A stretch of 64,000 bases of DNA, taken from Thioalbus denitrificans (lineage in GTDB: Bacteria; Pseudomonadota; Gammaproteobacteria; DSM-26407). The position numbers and the translations under genes were made by a program. The stretch lies in contig NZ_QPJY01000003.1 of the NCBI RefSeq assembly GCF_003337735.1, positions 90,712 to 154,711 on the forward strand, read 5' to 3'. The notes under the pieces are model-generated. The model made no database searches. It was not told the DNA's origin and was given only the letters and a program-made list of their open reading frames with translations. How positions within the stretch are numbered: the first letter of the stretch is position 1; every line of letters starts with the position of its first letter. Below, in pieces: positions 54,893 to 62,719 of the stretch.

Positions 54893-55546
54893 TCATCGGC
54901 CGGGCACGTGTCCGGCCTGGAGGGCGGCGAACTCCTCCGGAGTCAGGGAACCGTCGCCGTCGGTGTCCGCGGCGCTGAAATCCACCGCCTGGCCCAGGCC
55001 GCGCATGGGATACCCGGCCGCCGCACGCTCGGCGATGCGCCGGTTGCGGCCGTCCACGTACTCCTGTTCCGAGATCCTTCCGTCCCCGTCGGCATCGAAC
55101 TCGGCGAAGCTGGGCATGTTGGCGCCCTGTCCCATGCCCTGTCCCATGCCCTGTCCCATGCCCTGTCCCATGCCCTGTCCCATGCCCGGCCCCATGCCCT
55201 GCCCCATGCCCTGCCCCATGCCCTGTCCCATTCCCTGCTGGCGCTGCTGCCGGCCCAGCTCCAGCTCCGCGGGCGTCAACCGGCCGTCGCCGTCGGCGTC
55301 GAAGTCACTGAATTCGGGGCTGCCGGCCATGCCGCCCATGGGGCGGCCCGCCTGGGCCCGCTCCGCCAGGCGCCGGTCGCGGACACTGCTGAACTCCTGC
55401 TCGGTGACACTGCCGTCCCCGTCGAGGTCATAGGCCGCGAAGGGTATCGGGCCGCTGGCCGGAAGCGGGGCGGGATCGGCGGCGTGCAGCGGGGTGATGC
55501 CGGCGCAGAGCAACAGGGCAAGGGCGCTGTGGAGGAGAGGTTTCAT
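54893..55546 (-). CDS. Secreted EF-hand protein with GQGM repeat
   Basis: A 217-residue protein (MKPLLHSAL, ATG at 55546) with a signal peptide ending HAADP. It contains four Ca-binding loops (DLDGDGSVTEQE, DADGDGRLTPAE, DADGDGRISEQE, DTDGDGSLTPEE), with Gly in the sixth position in each. About nine GQGM-type tetrapeptides lie between loops 2 and 3. Periplasmic calcium buffering or signalling is likely. A second, smaller EF-hand gene lies at 61604. Confidence 0.88.
   Translation of the reverse strand: MKPLLHSALALLLCAGITPLHAADPAPLPASGPIPFAAYDLDGDGSVTEQEFSSVRDRRLAERAQAGRPMGGMAGSPEFSDFDADGDGRLTPAELELGRQQRQQGMGQGMGQGMGQGMGPGMGQGMGQGMGQGMGQGMGQGANMPSFAEFDADGDGRISEQEYVDGRNRRIAERAAAGYPMRGLGQAVDFSAADTDGDGSLTPEEFAALQAGHVPGR
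55126..55236 (-). repeat. 12-bp tandem repeat (GQGM codons)
   Basis: About nine units of a 12-base repeat (read on the + strand as CCCATGCCCTGT with C/T variation), in frame within the EF-hand gene. One unit reads GPGM. The high similarity of the units suggests recent slippage, so copy number may vary between strains. Confidence 0.85.
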
Positions 55547-55703
55547 CGGGTGGGCTCCATGACTTGATGGGTGTGGGGGGGGCTGTCCGACCGCTGCCGG
55601 GCCGTGGCGGGCGACATCCCCGGAACGGCGCCCGGACATGGTCCGCACCGCCCTCCCGTCGCGGCGCCGGGAAGGCGGTGCGGGGCGGTCATGACCTACC
55701 GCT

Positions 55704-56171
55704 TCAGTGGGTACCGATGTCGCCGTGGGGGGCGTCCCCCATCAGGCGCCGGAAAGCCTCGCCGTCGAGGTGGACGAGATCCTCGTGGTCACCGGCCTCG
55801 AACCAGATTTCGGGGGCGGCGAGGAGCCGTTCGTCCACCACCGCCGGCAGATCGAAGGCAGCGGCCACCGGCGGCACGGCGCCGACAGCGCAATCGGGAA
55901 ACATGCGTGCGATTTCCGCCTCGGTGGCGAGCCCCAGGGGGCGCCGCAGCAGGTTGTGGATGCGAGAGAGGTGCAGCCGCTCGCTGGCGGGCACCGCCGC
56001 CAGCAGGTAGCCCTCGTCGTCCTCCAGCAGCACCGCCTTGGCGAGCTGCCCGGCAGGTACGCGGGAGGCCGCCGCGGTGGCGCGGCTGTCCTCGGTGTGG
56101 GGGTGGGGGATTACCTCGTAGGGGATGCCCTTGAGCTCGAGATAGTCCCGGAGTCGTGCGGAGATGGCCAT
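55704..56171 (-). CDS. YbaK/EbsC-family aminoacyl-tRNA deacylase
   Basis: A 155-residue protein (MAISARLRDYLEL, ATG at 56171, with GGAGGTGAAC upstream) of the YbaK/ProX fold: YEVIPHPHTEDSRATAAASR, then VPAGQLAKAVLLEDDEGYLL with the conserved lysine, and IWFEAGDHEDLVHLDGEAF. Such proteins hydrolyse mischarged aminoacyl-tRNAs (for example Cys-tRNAPro) or related substrates. Stand-alone, cytoplasmic, single domain. Substrate specificity cannot be read from the sequence. Confidence 0.87.
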   Translation of the reverse strand: MAISARLRDYLELKGIPYEVIPHPHTEDSRATAAASRVPAGQLAKAVLLEDDEGYLLAAVPASERLHLSRIHNLLRRPLGLATEAEIARMFPDCAVGAVPPVAAAFDLPAVVDERLLAAPEIWFEAGDHEDLVHLDGEAFRRLMGDAPHGDIGTH

Positions 56172-56269
56172 GTTCACCTCCCCCGTGACTGGCACGGATA
56201 GGTACTGACTACTGAACTATAGACCCTGGGGCGGCGATTGCAGCGTCCCCGCGCCCCCACTCCTCCCCC

Positions 56270-57079
56270 TCAGGCCCCCTCCGACTCCGCGGCCCAGACC
56301 TCGCGGGAGAGGATGGCCGCGCCGTAGGCGGTGGTGATCTGGGCGATGTCGGGAATGATCAGATCCCGCATCAGCTCCTCCCGCATCGCGGTCGCCAGGC
56401 CATGGTTGAGGGCCGGCCCCCCGTCGAAGTAGACCTGCTCCTCGATGCCGACGCGCCGGGCCAGGCGGACGGTGCGGCGGGCGATGGAGTAGTGCACCCC
56501 CGCCACCACCTCCTCCTTGCTGTAGCCGCGGGCCAGCAGGCCGATGATCTCCGATTCGGCGAACACCGCGCAGGTGCTGTTGATGGTGGGCGGCGCGCCG
56601 TCCAGGCGGACGTGGTACTCACCCAGCTCCTCGAGATCGATCTCCAGGTTGCGGGCCACCATCTCCAGGAAGCGGCCGGTGCCCGCGGCGCACTTGTCGT
56701 TCATGGCGAACTGCACCACGTTGCCGTCGCCGTCGATGCGGATGGCCTTGGAGTCCTGGCCGCCGATGTTGATGATGGTGCGCACCGTGCCGTAGGGGGC
56801 GCCGGCCCTGAGGGCGCCCACGGCGTTGGCGGTGATCTCGCTGATGGCCTCGTCGGCGTCGCGGTAGAGCTTGCGGCCGTAGCCGGTGGCGGTCACGAAG
56901 GCGATCTGCCCGCGCTCCATGCCGCTCTCCTGCAGCAGCCGCTGGAAGGCCTCCTGGGCGTTGCGGTGGAACTGCCCGCCGCTGGGACAGGTGGTGGAGG
57001 CCACCAGCTTCTCGTCCCTGTCGACGAGGGCGATCTTGATGGCGGTGGAGCCGATGTCGATGCCGGCGAAATGGTTCAT
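56270..57079 (-). CDS. BadF/HgdC-type ATP-dependent activator (CoA-dehydratase activase family)
   Basis: A 269-residue ASKHA-fold ATPase. ATP-binding motifs FAGIDIGSTAIKIALVD (4-20) and INIGGQDSKAIRI (104-115) are intact, and Cys130 (NDKCAAGTG) and Cys170 (STCAVFAES) are placed to hold one [4Fe-4S] cluster between two subunits. These proteins drive low-potential electron transfer into HgdB/BcrB-like or double-cubane proteins with ATP hydrolysis. The gene overlaps the upstream HgdB-like gene by 4 bp (ATGA), so the pair works together. It is the last gene of a four-gene operon with a membrane polyferredoxin. Confidence 0.93.
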   Translation of the reverse strand: MNHFAGIDIGSTAIKIALVDRDEKLVASTTCPSGGQFHRNAQEAFQRLLQESGMERGQIAFVTATGYGRKLYRDADEAISEITANAVGALRAGAPYGTVRTIINIGGQDSKAIRIDGDGNVVQFAMNDKCAAGTGRFLEMVARNLEIDLEELGEYHVRLDGAPPTINSTCAVFAESEIIGLLARGYSKEEVVAGVHYSIARRTVRLARRVGIEEQVYFDGGPALNHGLATAMREELMRDLIIPDIAQITTAYGAAILSREVWAAESEGA

Positions 57080-58350
57080 TGGCGCCGCCTCCTCCGCGAG
57101 CGCAGCGACTCGATGAACGCCTCCACCCGGGTGGAGAGCTGGCCCACGTCGTCGGGACTGTAGTCGGTCTCCACGTAGAGGCAGGGCAGGCCGGCCTCGG
57201 CCAGGGCGCGGCTGACGGAGTGGTGCTCCATCTCGTAGACCTGGCAGCCGGCGAAGGCCTGGTAGACGACGCCGTCCACGGCGTGGGTGCGGGCCAGGTC
57301 CAGCAGCCGGCGCAGGCGATCCCCGTTGCTGGTGAAGATGGGGCAGGTGCAGGGCTTGAGGTAGCGGTCCGCCACCGCGTCCACCATGTCGTAGAGGTTC
57401 CACTCGTCCACGCTGACCGCGTCGTTGAGCATGCGGTTGGCCGAGCAGGTCTCGTCGGCCACGATGACCCCGCCCGCCTGCTCCACGAGCACCGGGATCT
57501 TGAGGTTGGGGAACACGGGCGGCGAGCCGGTGAACAGGATTCGCGGCGCCCGTCGCAGGGCGGCGGAGATGCCCGCCTCGCGGCGGGCCTCGAGCTCCGC
57601 CACGAGGGCGTCGACCGCCCCGGTCCAGCGCTCCAGGTCGTCGAAGAAATAGGCGTTGGTCACCAGGAACGCGTCCTTGCCCAGGAGCAGTGCCGGCGAC
57701 TCGGCGCGCAGGCGCTGGAGCCGGCGATAGGCGGCCTGGGCGCGGCTGACGGCGAGAATCGACTCGCGCAGGGAGGCGCGGGTCACCCGGCCGCCGGTCA
57801 TGCGCTCGGCGGCGCGCACGAAATCGCGCACCGAGGCGCGCCAGAAGGCGCGGGCGTGCTCGCTGTCCTTGGAGGGCGGGAACTCCAGGTGGTGCACCTG
57901 GCAGCCGAGCTCCTCCATCATCTGGCCGGCCTTCTTCTTCTGGTCGCAGGTGGTGAGGTTGACCACCCGGTCCAGGCTGTCGAGCCAGGCCGGCCGCTCG
58001 TCCTGCAGCAGGCCGAGGGTCGCCTTCACCAGCGAGCAGGACTTGGCCGGCATGAAGTCGGCGCCGGCCAGGTCGAAGGCGTGGGAGCCGCTGCACAGCC
58101 GCACCGGGACGCCGCCCGCCGCGCGCACGATCTCGTCGGGCACCTGCACGCAGGTGGTGCCGACGAGCGTCCCCTCCGGCTGGGCCCGCCCGCCCTCGCA
58201 GTAGACCCGGTGGAACAGCTTGTAGAAGTAGTCCATCGCCGCCGGGTTGTCGGGAAACTCCCGCTCCAGGGTGGCCAGCGCCTGGGCGGACTCGCGGATC
58301 TGCTGGGCGAGGACGGCGGCGCGCCGCCCGCCCTGGGGCGCCGCGCTCAT
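57076..58350 (-). CDS. HgdB/BcrB-like double-cubane-type reductase subunit
   Basis: A 424-residue protein of the 2-hydroxyacyl-CoA dehydratase/benzoyl-CoA reductase D-type family. The N-terminal half has Cys67 (VGTTCVQVPDE), Cys86 (RLCSGSHAFD), Cys105 (AKSCSLVKA) and Cys135 (LTTCDQKKKAG). The C-terminal half has ADETCSANRML, KPCTCPIFTS and FAGCQVYEMEHH. There is only one such subunit (no alpha/beta pair), as in double-cubane [8Fe-9S] cluster proteins, which reduce small molecules. No CoA-pathway genes are near. It overlaps both neighbours by 4 bp. The natural substrate is unknown; the double-cubane assignment is inferred from family pattern. Confidence 0.85.
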   Translation of the reverse strand: MSAAPQGGRRAAVLAQQIRESAQALATLEREFPDNPAAMDYFYKLFHRVYCEGGRAQPEGTLVGTTCVQVPDEIVRAAGGVPVRLCSGSHAFDLAGADFMPAKSCSLVKATLGLLQDERPAWLDSLDRVVNLTTCDQKKKAGQMMEELGCQVHHLEFPPSKDSEHARAFWRASVRDFVRAAERMTGGRVTRASLRESILAVSRAQAAYRRLQRLRAESPALLLGKDAFLVTNAYFFDDLERWTGAVDALVAELEARREAGISAALRRAPRILFTGSPPVFPNLKIPVLVEQAGGVIVADETCSANRMLNDAVSVDEWNLYDMVDAVADRYLKPCTCPIFTSNGDRLRRLLDLARTHAVDGVVYQAFAGCQVYEMEHHSVSRALAEAGLPCLYVETDYSPDDVGQLSTRVEAFIESLRSRRRRRQ

Positions 58351-59333
58351 TGGCCACCCCGCTGCTGCAGCCGCCGGAAGAAGCCCGCCTCGGTGGCCTC
58401 GTAGACGGGGATGCCCATGAAGGTGGCCTTGAGACAGCCCTCCTCCGGACAGGCGGCGACACACTTCAGGCACATCATGCAGTCGTCCTCGATCAGGGTT
58501 TTCCGTTCCACGTCGTCGGCGATGGCCTTGATCTGCATGTCGCAGACCCGGTAGCAGTCGCCGCAGCGGGTGCACTTGTCCCCGTCCTTGCGCAGCTTCA
58601 GCAGGGCGATGTTGGAGAACAGCGCCTGCAGGGCGCTCATGGGGCAGAAGAAGCAGAAGAAGCGCTTGTTGACGAACGCCCCGACGAAGAAGATGCCCAG
58701 GATCGCCATGCCCAGGCTGGTCATGACCAGGGCGGTCCGGGTGGAGAAGTCGAGCGTCCACTGGGAGAAGTCGCCGGTGAAGGCGGGGATGACCATGCGC
58801 GCCGGGCAGATGGTGCAGAAGGGGGTGGCCATGTCCTCGGGGACGTGGGGCAGCCCCTCCACCGGGTTGCCGATGGCGAAGGGGATCAGGATCAGCAGCA
58901 CCAGCAGGACGTACTTCACCTTCTTCAGCCGGGTGAAGCTCTCCAGGCTGTAGACCGAGTAGCGCAGCCGCAGCCGCCGGCGCAGGGCGGTCATCCAGTC
59001 CTGGATGGTGCCCAGGGGACAGACATAGCCGCACCAGGCCTTGTTCAGCACCAGCAGCCAGGCGAAGAAGGTGAGGAAGCCGAACACCAGCCCCAGCACC
59101 CGCCAGCTGAACAGGCTCTCCCAGGGGATGTGGGTCTGGTGCTGCAGCGGCAGCAGGAAGCAGACCCCGCCCCGGCCGGCGTCGTTGAAGCCGCAGGCGA
59201 ACACCGGCAGCGAATTGCCCAGATCGATGTAGAGGTAGCCGCCGTAGACCAGCAGCACGAAGGCGAAGAGCTGGAACCAGGTCCGGAAGCGCTGGATGTC
59301 CGCGCCGTTCACGAACGCCCTAAGCCTTTTCAT
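58347..59333 (-). CDS. Membrane polyferredoxin (NapH/CcoG/RdxA-like)
   Basis: A 328-residue membrane protein with about four or five helices (FQLFAFVLLVYGGYLYIDLG, VLGLVFGFLTFFAWLLVLNK and others). It has conserved cysteine pairs CGYVCPLG and CFFCPMSA at helix ends, as in NapH/CcoG proteins. Two [4Fe-4S] ferredoxin motifs lie near the C-terminus (CTRCGDCYRVCDMQ and CMMCLKCVAACPEEGC). It should take electrons from quinol or a low-potential donor and pass them to the cytoplasmic activator/reductase encoded downstream. It overlaps the HgdB-like gene by 4 bp and the upstream gene by 14 bp, so the operon is tightly coupled. Confidence 0.92.
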   Translation of the reverse strand: MKRLRAFVNGADIQRFRTWFQLFAFVLLVYGGYLYIDLGNSLPVFACGFNDAGRGGVCFLLPLQHQTHIPWESLFSWRVLGLVFGFLTFFAWLLVLNKAWCGYVCPLGTIQDWMTALRRRLRLRYSVYSLESFTRLKKVKYVLLVLLILIPFAIGNPVEGLPHVPEDMATPFCTICPARMVIPAFTGDFSQWTLDFSTRTALVMTSLGMAILGIFFVGAFVNKRFFCFFCPMSALQALFSNIALLKLRKDGDKCTRCGDCYRVCDMQIKAIADDVERKTLIEDDCMMCLKCVAACPEEGCLKATFMGIPVYEATEAGFFRRLQQRGGQ

Positions 59334-60303
59334 CGAACGCCTCCCGCCGCTCCGGGCGCCGCTGCCGCAGGCGGTAGTGGTAGACCCCGCCCACGGAGAG
59401 GGAGGCGGCGAAGAGCATCACCCCGAGCCCGTAGAGATAGGACTGGTACTCCCGCCCGGCGGGGTAGTAGGTGCCGGCGAGCGAGGCGCTGTAGTGCACC
59501 TGCGTATAGGCGCGGCCGTCGAGCTCGCCCGCCTGGGGCTGGCGGTACTCGGCCAGGACCAGGTAGTCCTGGCGCCGGCGCTTGTCGAACTCCGACCAGT
59601 CGGTGTAGTAGTCGCGGACCATCCGGAACTCGGCGCGTCCGTCCGCCCCCGTGGTCACGGTCTTGCTCCAGCCGGTGTTGGAAACCAGCCGCACCTCGGC
59701 CCCGGCCACCGGCTCGCCCTGGCGCAGGGCCAGGAAGGCGATGGCTTCGCCCGAGACGGCGCGGCTGTGGAAATCCTCGTCCGGCCTGCGCTCGCGGATC
59801 AGCTCGAAGGGCACCCCGGCGGTGATCCGGGGCGGCATCCGCGCCTCGGTGAAGCGCCGGTCATGGCCGTTGGCGCAGCTGTGCATGAGCACTTCCGCCT
59901 TCACCACCCGGGCCTCCAGGGTTCCATCGCGGACCTCGCGGCTCAGGAGATAGGCGTTGTAGAAGCCCTCCTCCGGCATCTCGAAGCGGATGCCGCCGCC
60001 GGCGTCCGCGCCGAAGGGCTTCGGCGTCACCGGGTCCGGCCCCGGGCCCTCCGCCACCACCGCGCCGGCCGGCACGGGCACGTAGGCCGCGCGGGCCGGA
60101 TCGTCACCGGCACGCAGCCACAGCCGCTTGGCGGTGACACCGCCCCGGCCCCGCTCCACCAGCCCGCCATGGGCCCTGCGGGTCTTCCCGGCCCATTCGG
60201 CGGTGGGCGGGAGATCGGAGAACCAGAGCGGTTCGGTGGCCGCCGCGAGGGCGGGCATCAGCAGCAGGGGCACCAGCAGCAGGGCGCCGCGGAATCCGGG
60301 CAT
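59320..60303 (-). CDS. Periplasmic DUF4198/carboxypeptidase-like protein with C-terminal anchor
   Basis: A 327-residue protein with signal peptide (GALLLVPLLLMPALAAATE). Its body is beta-sandwich-like (DUF4198/CarboxypepD-like: FFELIRERRP region, GEPVAGAEVRLVSNTGW, then TTGADGRAEFRMV). One helix near the C-terminus (YLYGLGVMLFAASLSVGGVY) anchors it, with a basic tail in the cytoplasm. Cys and His in SCANGHDRRF may bind metal. It is the first gene of the polyferredoxin/double-cubane operon and overlaps the polyferredoxin gene by 14 bp. Substrate capture or docking in the periplasm is inferred. Confidence 0.78.
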   Translation of the reverse strand: MPGFRGALLLVPLLLMPALAAATEPLWFSDLPPTAEWAGKTRRAHGGLVERGRGGVTAKRLWLRAGDDPARAAYVPVPAGAVVAEGPGPDPVTPKPFGADAGGGIRFEMPEEGFYNAYLLSREVRDGTLEARVVKAEVLMHSCANGHDRRFTEARMPPRITAGVPFELIRERRPDEDFHSRAVSGEAIAFLALRQGEPVAGAEVRLVSNTGWSKTVTTGADGRAEFRMVRDYYTDWSEFDKRRRQDYLVLAEYRQPQAGELDGRAYTQVHYSASLAGTYYPAGREYQSYLYGLGVMLFAASLSVGGVYHYRLRQRRPERREAFDEKA

Positions 60304-60842
60304 GGGCGATGACTCCAGGGGTCAATGAACCGGGCGGCGGCACCGCTGCTGCGGCCGACCGCCTCAACACGGTGGTTCAGCAAGGACCACGCCAGTTCGC
60401 AAGCCACTGATAGTTGTAGGGACAAGCACTCCAGGACTGGAGCGACGTGCGTTATTTCGCACAACGAAACGCGCCGATGTCGTCATCTGGCACACCGGTC
60501 GATCGCGCGGGTTTCCGGCCCGCCGGGGTGGAGGAGAGCGGGAGGCGTCCGCTACGCCTGCCGGAACCCCCGGCAGGGGCACGATTCGGCACGGCGGCAG
60601 CATCCCGCACCGGGCGGTGAGCGGCGGTCCGGCGACCATGTCCCGGTGCATATCCACCCCCGCCACCACCATGGGCGCCGGCCGGCGCTCCATGGAGGCC
60701 GCCTCCATGAGTCACATCCCGTTGTTTCACAAGAGATAAAACCGTTGCGCCCCACTTGGCACGCTCTCTGCTGAAGTAGGTGCAACAGCGTTAGCGCTGC
60801 CGGAACGACACCCGAACCCATGCCCACAGAGGAGCAGACAGC
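60304..60842. other. Long intergenic region with regulatory elements
   Basis: The 539-bp region between the divergent operon at 60303 and the gene at 60843 holds no supported gene; open frames on both strands lack ribosome sites and protein-like composition. It has a sigma-54-type promoter (60756-60772), a 6-bp palindrome CTCCAG-GA-CTGGAG near 60431, a TGCG-6N-CGCA element near 60450 and TTGT-3N-ACAA near 60724, the last two at distances usual for enhancer-binding sites. Confidence 0.55.
60756..60772 (+). promoter_or_regulatory. Sigma-54 (-24/-12) promoter
   Basis: TTGGCAC-GCTCT-CTGCT has the invariant GG (60758-60759) and GC (60770-60771) separated by exactly 10 bases. One base of the -12 element differs from TTGCW. 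It lies 71 bp upstream of the ATG of the small repeat protein at 60843. Confidence 0.75.
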
Positions 60843-61139
60843 ATGAAAACCATGACCCTGGCGATTTTTCTTCTCGCACTGACCAGCGGCGCGGCCTTCG
60901 CCGGCCAGCGCGGCAGCATCAGCACCGACCTGATCTACGGCGGCGGCCTCGCCCACCTGCAGGAGGCCCCCTACCAGGCCCCCGGACCCCACCGGGTGGA
61001 CCGTGGGCAGATTGACACCAGCATGCTCTACGGCGGACCGGCGGCGCTGACCCGCCCGAACGCCTGGCAGGCGCCCGGCCCGCACGTGGTGGACCGCCAG
61101 CAGATCGACACCGACCTGCTCTACGGCGGCATGTCCTGA
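60843..61139 (+). CDS. Secreted YGG-repeat peptide under sigma-54 control
   Basis: A 98-residue protein. Signal peptide MKTMTLAIFLLALTSGAAFA is followed by three copies of a unit ending in YGG: ISTDLIYGG, then APGPHRVDRGQIDTSMLYGG and APGPHVVDRQQIDTDLLYGG. The unit is about 37 residues, with the consensus APGPHxVDRxQIDTxxLYGG. The mature protein has no Cys. A GAGGAG ribosome site and the sigma-54-type promoter above fit strong, regulated expression. No named family recognised. Confidence 0.8.
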   Translation: MKTMTLAIFLLALTSGAAFAGQRGSISTDLIYGGGLAHLQEAPYQAPGPHRVDRGQIDTSMLYGGPAALTRPNAWQAPGPHVVDRQQIDTDLLYGGMS

Positions 61140-61603
61140 TGCCCACCCGGGACACCGGGCCGGGCGGCTGATGCCGCACCGGAACCGGTTCACGGGAGTC
61201 ATGAAAAAAGAAGGGGGCCGGCATTGCCGGCCCCCTTCCGGTCCATCTCTCGCTGCGGCCCGCCGTGTGCTCCGACCCTCCCTGTGGCCGGCCTGTCCGC
61301 ATTTCCCTGAACATCCCTGTGGGGACATCCCTGTCGCTCTCGCGGCAACGTCACTGTGGCCGGCATCGGGAGCCGCCGGGGCGGCGGGCAGCGACCCGCC
61401 GACGATTGGGAGGGGGTACGCCCGCGAAGTCACGTCGCACTGCGCCAGCCCCCGGGTGGCTCCTCTGTTTCAGCGGGCACGGAGAACCCCGGCCCGGCCT
61501 TCACCCCCCCGAGAGTCGGGCACCGGCGGGCACGGGGGGCTCCCCATGACTGCCGACCGGACCCGGGCTGGAGGGTGGCGAGTCCGCGGCCCGACTCCGG
61601 CCC
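61140..61603. other. Intergenic stretch
   Basis: No gene supported; open frames on both strands are shadows. Apart from the hairpin at 61211-61237 it shows a short repeated CTGTGGCCGGC (near 61282 and 61351). The two flanking genes converge here. Confidence 0.5.
61211..61237. terminator. Stem-loop, probable bidirectional terminator
   Basis: A 12-bp stem (AAGGGGGCCGGC / GCCGGCCCCCTT) with a 3-base loop. A6 precedes it on the + strand, giving a U-run on the minus strand. It lies 71 bp after the repeat peptide gene. Confidence 0.7.
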
Positions 61604-61873
61604 TTACTGCTGCGCGGGCTCGGTGGTCTCGAAGGCGCTGAACTCGGCGGCATCCAGGCTGCCGTCCTTGTTGGCGTCGGCCGCCTCCCACAGGGTGGCG
61701 ACATCCTCGCGCAGCGCACCCTCTTCCTTGCTGATCAGGCCATCATGGTTGGTATCCATCTGCTCGAAGCCCGTGGCCGGAGCCTGGGCCTTCTCCTCCA
61801 TGCCGGCGGCGAACGCGGCGCCAGTGGCGAGGGCGAGGATCAGGGCGGCGGATGCGAACTTGATGTTGGTCAT
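61604..61873 (-). CDS. Small periplasmic EF-hand protein
   Basis: An 89-residue protein starting at MTNIKFASAALILALATGAA (ATG at 61873, AAGGAGAAAG upstream) with a signal peptide. Two EF-hand loops (DTNHDGLISKEE and DANKDGSLDAAE) follow. A longer open frame upstream is not supported. It is a short relative of the EF-hand protein at 54893. Calcium binding in the periplasm is likely; its role is not known. Confidence 0.85.
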   Translation of the reverse strand: MTNIKFASAALILALATGAAFAAGMEEKAQAPATGFEQMDTNHDGLISKEEGALREDVATLWEAADANKDGSLDAAEFSAFETTEPAQQ

Positions 61874-62175
61874 GGCTTTCTCCTTGGCTGGGTCCGATAG
61901 TGGCTGCGAGTGAGATATCGCGTTGTTCCTTGACCCCGGGTTGCGGGAATCCTCGCCAGGACCCATGGCAACCCTCGTGCCAATCCGGCTTTTTCCTCGC
62001 CGGATTAACGGGATAGGGAGCGGCAGGCGGGAGAGGACCGGCCGGGGCCGGGCGCCGGGCACCCGCAACCGTCGCCGGACGGCGACAGGCCCTGGCGCGG
62101 CATGCCGCAAGCGCCTGAAAGTACACGAACCAGGGTGTCGCGATACGACGACACCCACGCCAGGGATACGCCGGA
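61874..62175. other. Divergent intergenic stretch
   Basis: Shared upstream region of the EF-hand gene (minus) and the weakly supported gene at 62176 (plus). Nothing beyond possible promoters was seen. Confidence 0.4.
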
Positions 62176-62499
62176 GTGAAGCGCACGGGGAGACACTGCC
62201 TGCTGCTGGCCTGCATCCTCGCCGACGGCAACCGCCTGGTGGTGTCCGTGTACGCCATCCGGGAGCTGCGCATCGGCGGCAAGTGCACCCTGCACGACGT
62301 GGAAGCGGCGGTATTCCCCGGCCGCATCCGCCAGATCCTCGGTCTCAGCGCCCTGAACCGGGCCGCCCCCTTCATCTTCCCGGTCGAACCGCCGCAACTG
62401 GTGCTCAGCCACTGCAGCGGCCTGGCGGAGGCCGGGGCGGAACCGCTCGCGGACAGCACCCGCCCGCCCGGCGATGAATCACCCACCTCCCTTCGGTGA
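62176..62499 (+). CDS. Uncertain small protein
   Basis: A 107-codon frame with a GTG start and only a weak GGA upstream. Residues 8-70 look protein-like (LLLACILADGNRLVVSVYAI, then RELRIGGKCTLHDVEAAVFP), but no family is recognised. Open frames also run through this stretch on the minus strand. The + frame is preferred for its hydrophobic/charged pattern only. Confidence 0.35.
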   Translation: MKRTGRHCLLLACILADGNRLVVSVYAIRELRIGGKCTLHDVEAAVFPGRIRQILGLSALNRAAPFIFPVEPPQLVLSHCSGLAEAGAEPLADSTRPPGDESPTSLR

Positions 62500-62719
62500 C
62501 ATCCGCAACTCTGCGCGGTCCAATAAGTTACGTCAGTTCACGGAATCTCCACCCGGACCTGCCAGACTTGGGAACGCGGGGGGAATGTTTTTTTCGACTG
62601 CGACAACGGATGCGGGGGATTTCCCGGCACGATGTCCGCCACGCCGCCTGCAGGCATGAAACATGCTTGGCAATCGCGGCCATAACCAGAATGAAGATTG
62701 TTCCATCAAGGAGGGTTCC

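Noticed and set aside
60364..60708. A minus-strand frame upstream of the polyferredoxin operon
   Set aside because: Pro/Arg-rich without a ribosome site; the stretch holds regulatory elements instead.
61356..61913. A + strand frame across the small EF-hand gene
   Set aside because: It is antisense to a clear signal-peptide EF-hand protein with a strong ribosome site.
62005..62412. A minus-strand frame opposite the uncertain gene at 62176
   Set aside because: Composition is typical of an antisense shadow. The + strand reading is only slightly better, so that gene is kept at low confidence.
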